Part shown: positions 15,934 to 19,015 of the stretch, piece by piece
Layout of the letters: each line of letters opens with the position of its first letter
How positions within the stretch are numbered: the stretch's first letter is position 1
Source of the DNA: Puniceicoccales bacterium
GTDB taxonomy: Bacteria > Verrucomicrobiota > Verrucomicrobiia > Opitutales > JAIRLM01
NCBI GenBank assembly: GCA_031281635.1
Contig: JAITFC010000038.1
Location: forward strand, 1 to 19,015
DNA: 19,015 nt
Direction: 5' to 3'
Made by a program: the position numbers and the translations under genes
The notes under the pieces: generated by a model
What the model was told of the DNA's origin: nothing
Seen by the model: the letters and a program-made list of their open reading frames with translations, nothing else
The model's database searches: none

Positions 15934-18657
15934 ATGTATGCTGTCGGCGGAGTATATCAGCAGGAATTCGGAGGTGATTCTGATGGTCAGCGCGTTGGAG
16001 TAACGGACGGGAAAACGATGAAAGGATATCTTGCTGAAAAAGTCTTAGCAAACAATGATTCCTTAAAAAAATTTCTTACCAATGCCTACGCAGGAGGTTG
16101 GTTTGTTTGGATCAGAGTTTGGTGCCTGCTTTTTTTTCAATATCAAAGTGTTCGCGAAAACATTGACCTGTGTTTTACATTTTTATGCAATAGTCCAGAC
16201 ATATGGCCTTTCTGCCAAAATCCAGGCGCCCAGCCAGCGGCACTGGAAGAGCCGGAAATTCTTGGTGCCAGACTTAGTCATGGTGTGCAACTTTTTGGAT
16301 TGAGAAATATGGGCAACACACGTTTCATGGCCGCATCGTTGACAAGTCTCGCGCTCAATGAAGTGTTTCGCCAGCAAATTTTTGCCATAATGGCCGCCAT
16401 TCCCGACAATTGGGAAGGAATTGCGCTGCTCCGCAGCTTTCATGAGCTAATGTTGAGCCTGGGAGAAGGGAAAGGTTTAAACGCCAACGCAGAGGCATTT
16501 AGTGCAATAGTGGATATCGTGCGAAGCAGAGACCCTCAATTTCGGATTGGTAAACAAGATGATGCCGCTATTTTTTCCAACTCTTTTCTCGATCTTTTAA
16601 ACACGGAACTTAGGGCAATACCATTGGAAATTGGGCAAAACATGATAACCAATGCAACCGACGAAAGAACAAGGGCAATTCTCGAACGCAGTGGTTTCGG
16701 TAGACCAAATTCCGAACAGTCGTCCACCAAAACAATTGATTTTCGTTCGCCATTTACGATAGACATTCAGACTACTATGCGAAGCGTGGACAGTGCGTCT
16801 AGTAAAAATTCTTTCGTTCCGCCAGTACCTGCTCTTACCCTTGGGCTACCAACGACTTCACCGGGAGACCAATCTTTGACGGTGCAAGGGCTACTCGAAA
16901 GACATTTTAACGAAGAACTTATTACAGGAGTCCAGTTTGATGACAGAGATACTCCATGTGACGCCGTAAGAACTAGCCAATTGAAATATGTTCCACCAGT
17001 TTTAACAGTGCATCTGACTCGCATTCAACTTGATAGATACTCCCGGCGAAAGTTTACGGGGAACATAGAAGTACCTAAAACACTTGACCTGACTCCGTAC
17101 GTGCAAGAAAATAACGGGGATCTTCCTCCATATGAATTATCCAGCTTTCCAGTTCATATTGGAAATGCTCGAAGTGGGCATTACGTTTCCTACATAAAAT
17201 GCAATGGCGTATGGTTCTGTTTCGACGATTCCAAAGTAAAAATTGTCACCGAAGAGCGTGCCATGCGAGTGGCTAGCAAAGGAGGGACTGCGCTTTCTTA
17301 TACGTTGCGGAGACCTTTTCCGCCTCTGGCACCAGAATCGTTGCAAACATCGAGTGGTGATTCAGTATACTCAGAGGATTCATTGTCGGATGCACCAGCC
17401 GAAGTTGAGTCCGCACCTCCGCCAGATCCTGGGTCGTCTGCGCCAGTCTCCACATCTCCGCCAGACCCTGATTCTGTACCTCCGCCAGATCTTAGGTCTG
17501 CACCTCCTCCAAATTCTGATCCTGCACCTCCAGAAACGGATGAGCCGGCAGCACCAATAGCTCAGAGAGCGCCGGCAGCTATGGGTGCTAGTCTTCCTGC
17601 GGAAGTACCGATTTTTGGAGTCTATAATGGAACAAATTCATGCTATAGAAATGCAGTAATGAATAGTCTTGCTTGGAATGAAGCATTCTTCCAATGGATC
17701 TCCGTCTTAGATGGAATTACGCATGACATTCCTAAACTCGAAATATTACATCAGCTTTATCGCGTCATGAAGAGCATGCGAGAAGGAGGTAGTGTGAAGG
17801 AGAATTCGGCCGCTTTTCGTGAATTAATGGTGCTATTGCAAAGAAGAGGTTTGCCCGTTCAGATTGGCCAACAAGATGATGCAACCGTTTTTTTCGAGGC
17901 AGTGCTTGATGCTCTCCGTGAGGAGTTTAAGGCAATCACGCCGGAAGAGGGACAAGCGCTTCTAGGGAAGGAGCTAGATGATGCAACAAGGGAAATGCTC
18001 GCAAGGATCGGCTTCGGCACGAGAAATATCAATCTAATTTTTGACATACATCTTCAAAACGCTATATATTCTTTGGGCAGTGAACATACTGAGATGGCTT
18101 CCGATACAATATCCACAAGCCTTACCGTTGGTTTGCCAAATAGACCCATTGCAAAATTCTTGAAATCTAGCAACGGGTCTAATGAACCTCCACTAACTTT
18201 ACCAAATTTACTTGAAGGAACTTTTAAAAAAGAGACGGTCGACGATCCAGATGACGCATACGAATTTGCTGACGGGATCAGAAGAGCGTTCACGCGACAA
18301 CCTCTTTTGCGAAGCTCACCGGTAGAATTGACCATCAAATTGCAGCGAACGCCATCCGATGCTTCGGGAAGGATTCAAAAAGACGGACGCGACGTTGAAA
18401 TACCGGAAGTAGTCGATATTGGGCGTTTCGTCTCAGGCAACGATGGAAGCCCAATTCTTTACGGCCTCGTCGGCTTCATTGTTCAGACTGGAAGTACAAC
18501 TGGAGGGCATTACGTAGCTTATTCAAAAATCAATGGCGTATGGCATTTCTTTAATGATAGTAGTGTCAGTACAATCAGCGAACAAAGGGCTATGGTCGCT
18601 GCCAGGCAGGCCTATACCACGACGTACACACCATTGGACCAACCGGCAGCACCCTAA
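15934..18657 (+). CDS. Tandem ubiquitin-specific protease (C19) domain protein, probable secreted deubiquitinase effector
   Basis: Residues are numbered from the open-frame TTG at 15763; subtract 57 for the ATG at 15934. Two USP-like domains (about 176-516 and 615-956) are visible. Domain 1 has the Cys box LFGLRNMGNTRFMAASLTSL with Arg187 at the Cys position, box 2 IGKQDDAAIF (262-271), His box SGHYVSY (His473) and FDDS (488-489). Domain 2 has IFGVYNGTNSCYRNAVMNSL with Cys627 and oxyanion Asn622, box 2 IGQQDDATVF (701-710), GGHYVAY (His916) and FNDS (931-932). The His regions are identical at 20 of 40 positions, so the halves arose by duplication. A Pro-rich linker (544-600) joins them. No CxxC zinc-finger pairs are present. 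A hydrophobic stretch (112-126) lies near the N-terminus; no cleavable signal peptide is evident. The family cuts ubiquitin, which bacteria lack, so a host target is inferred. The start is uncertain: 15934 has AGGT at seven bases, and 16018 is an alternative. Confidence 0.85.
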   Translation: MYAVGGVYQQEFGGDSDGQRVGVTDGKTMKGYLAEKVLANNDSLKKFLTNAYAGGWFVWIRVWCLLFFQYQSVRENIDLCFTFLCNSPDIWPFCQNPGAQPAALEEPEILGARLSHGVQLFGLRNMGNTRFMAASLTSLALNEVFRQQIFAIMAAIPDNWEGIALLRSFHELMLSLGEGKGLNANAEAFSAIVDIVRSRDPQFRIGKQDDAAIFSNSFLDLLNTELRAIPLEIGQNMITNATDERTRAILERSGFGRPNSEQSSTKTIDFRSPFTIDIQTTMRSVDSASSKNSFVPPVPALTLGLPTTSPGDQSLTVQGLLERHFNEELITGVQFDDRDTPCDAVRTSQLKYVPPVLTVHLTRIQLDRYSRRKFTGNIEVPKTLDLTPYVQENNGDLPPYELSSFPVHIGNARSGHYVSYIKCNGVWFCFDDSKVKIVTEERAMRVASKGGTALSYTLRRPFPPLAPESLQTSSGDSVYSEDSLSDAPAEVESAPPPDPGSSAPVSTSPPDPDSVPPPDLRSAPPPNSDPAPPETDEPAAPIAQRAPAAMGASLPAEVPIFGVYNGTNSCYRNAVMNSLAWNEAFFQWISVLDGITHDIPKLEILHQLYRVMKSMREGGSVKENSAAFRELMVLLQRRGLPVQIGQQDDATVFFEAVLDALREEFKAITPEEGQALLGKELDDATREMLARIGFGTRNINLIFDIHLQNAIYSLGSEHTEMASDTISTSLTVGLPNRPIAKFLKSSNGSNEPPLTLPNLLEGTFKKETVDDPDDAYEFADGIRRAFTRQPLLRSSPVELTIKLQRTPSDASGRIQKDGRDVEIPEVVDIGRFVSGNDGSPILYGLVGFIVQTGSTTGGHYVAYSKINGVWHFFNDSSVSTISEQRAMVAARQAYTTTYTPLDQPAAP
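15970..16003 (+). promoter_or_regulatory. Perfect Shine-Dalgarno and six-codon ORF out of frame inside the deubiquitinase 5' region
   Basis: GGAGGTGAT (15970-15978) lies four bases before an ATG at 15983 that opens MVSALE and stops at TAA 16001-16003, in the +1 frame relative to the deubiquitinase. The next in-frame ATG of the large gene is at 16018, 14 bases after this stop. It may be a leader peptide controlling the large gene by reinitiation, a genuine start separated from its frame by a one-base deletion, or chance. Confidence 0.4.
17416..17517 (+). repeat. Degenerate 15-base repeats encoding a Pro-rich linker
   Basis: Four imperfect copies of a 15-base unit like CCTCCGCCAGATCCT occur at 17416-17430, 17455-17469, 17479-17493 and 17503-17517, encoding PPPDP, SPPDP, PPPDL and PPPNS. 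They form the core of the linker between the two USP domains, which is also rich in Ser, Ala and acidic residues. Short in-frame repeats of this kind can change copy number by slippage and so vary linker length among strains. Confidence 0.75.
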
Positions 18658-18726
18658 CTCAGCGCAAAACAAGTCATGCACGTCGCACAAAGCAGACCCA
18701 GGTCGAATGGCACGCTCCGGACCTAA

Positions 18727-19015
18727 CTATTTTCCCGGGGAGAAAAATGCCGCGAGGCCATTTGCCGTCGGCGCCAAGGTCTTCTGTCCCGCGTGCCAAT
18801 TGGCCGGACAAACTTCGCCATTTTTTTCGACAAATTGCAGAGCATCTACAACGCGCAGTAACTCGTCTACATTGCGGCCGAGAGACATGGCATTCACAGT
18901 CATATGTTGCACGATCCCTTCCAGATCGATGAGAAAAACCGCTCGCTTGGCCACCATATCTCCATCAATGCTGGTCAAATTCCCCTCTTCCGTAACCCGT
19001 CCGGCAAGAATCCCG
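18727..19015 (-). CDS. Typical 2-Cys peroxiredoxin (AhpC/Prx), C-terminal part, runs off the right edge
   Basis: The last 95 or so residues of a thiol peroxidase are present; the N-terminal part with the peroxidatic Cys lies outside. The visible sequence has KRAVFLIDLEGIVQHMTVNA, then MSLGRNVDELLRVVDALQFV, then EKNGEVCPANWHAGQKTLAP. The Cys in GEVCPANW is the resolving Cys of the typical 2-Cys (Prx1/AhpC) class, and the C-terminal extension after it supports this. The frame is open to the window edge. It ends 69 bases from the deubiquitinase stop, convergent; a weak inverted repeat (AGGTC and GACCT) lies between, without a T run. Confidence 0.93.
   Translation of the reverse strand, partial: GILAGRVTEEGNLTSIDGDMVAKRAVFLIDLEGIVQHMTVNAMSLGRNVDELLRVVDALQFVEKNGEVCPANWHAGQKTLAPTANGLAAFFSPGK

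Noticed and set aside
18658..18726. Inverted repeat AGGTC/GACCT as a terminator between the USP and peroxiredoxin genes
   Set aside because: It has only five pairs with a 15-base loop and no following T run on either strand.

Overview
The window looks like part of a bacterial chromosome from the Planctomycetes-Verrucomicrobia-Chlamydiae group, most likely a verrucomicrobial lineage near Opitutae. The evidence is indirect. The tRNA-Thr, tuf, tRNA-Trp, secE, nusG, rplK-A-J-L, rpoB-C order lacks rpmG (L33) between tuf and secE, as I recall for Chlamydiae. EF-Tu has an unusual switch I segment that I associate from memory with Verrucomicrobia. A eukaryotic-type deubiquitinase gene suggests a life in or near a eukaryotic host. 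No lineage assignment could be tested here.

Layout. Positions 1-8675 (minus strand) hold one information-processing superoperon, read from tRNA-Thr(GGU) through tuf, tRNA-Trp(CCA), secE, nusG, rplK, rplA, rplJ, rplL and rpoB into the start of rpoC, which runs off the left edge. Spacing is tight and the rpoB/rpoC junction is an ATGA overlap. Positions 8676-8939 form a divergent intergenic region. Positions 8940-10928 (plus) encode a secreted or membrane-anchored BatD-like protein whose C-terminal part (TPR, two membrane helices, SH3-like) resembles BatE. Positions 11115-13319 (minus) encode a Prc/Tsp-type S41 protease. Positions 13584-15686 (minus) are a short gene string: an EamA-type transporter, a small membrane protein of unknown function, and guanylate kinase translationally coupled to that membrane protein.

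The most unusual part is 15934-18657 (plus). This gene encodes a protein of about 907 residues with two tandem ubiquitin-specific protease (USP, peptidase family C19) domains joined by a Pro/Asp/Ser-rich linker. The second domain keeps the Cys, His and Asn/Asp catalytic boxes. The first keeps the Asn, Gln-Asp, His and Asp boxes but has Arg in place of the catalytic Cys, by a change equivalent to a single base (TGT to CGT). The gene reads more AT-rich by eye than the housekeeping genes, stands alone between a divergent and a convergent neighbour, and has a peculiar 5' end: a perfect Shine-Dalgarno sequence in front of an out-of-frame six-codon ORF, then a run of eight T. I infer a secreted effector acting on host ubiquitin, with one active and one pseudo-enzyme domain. 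The right edge carries the C-terminal end of a typical 2-Cys peroxiredoxin (minus).
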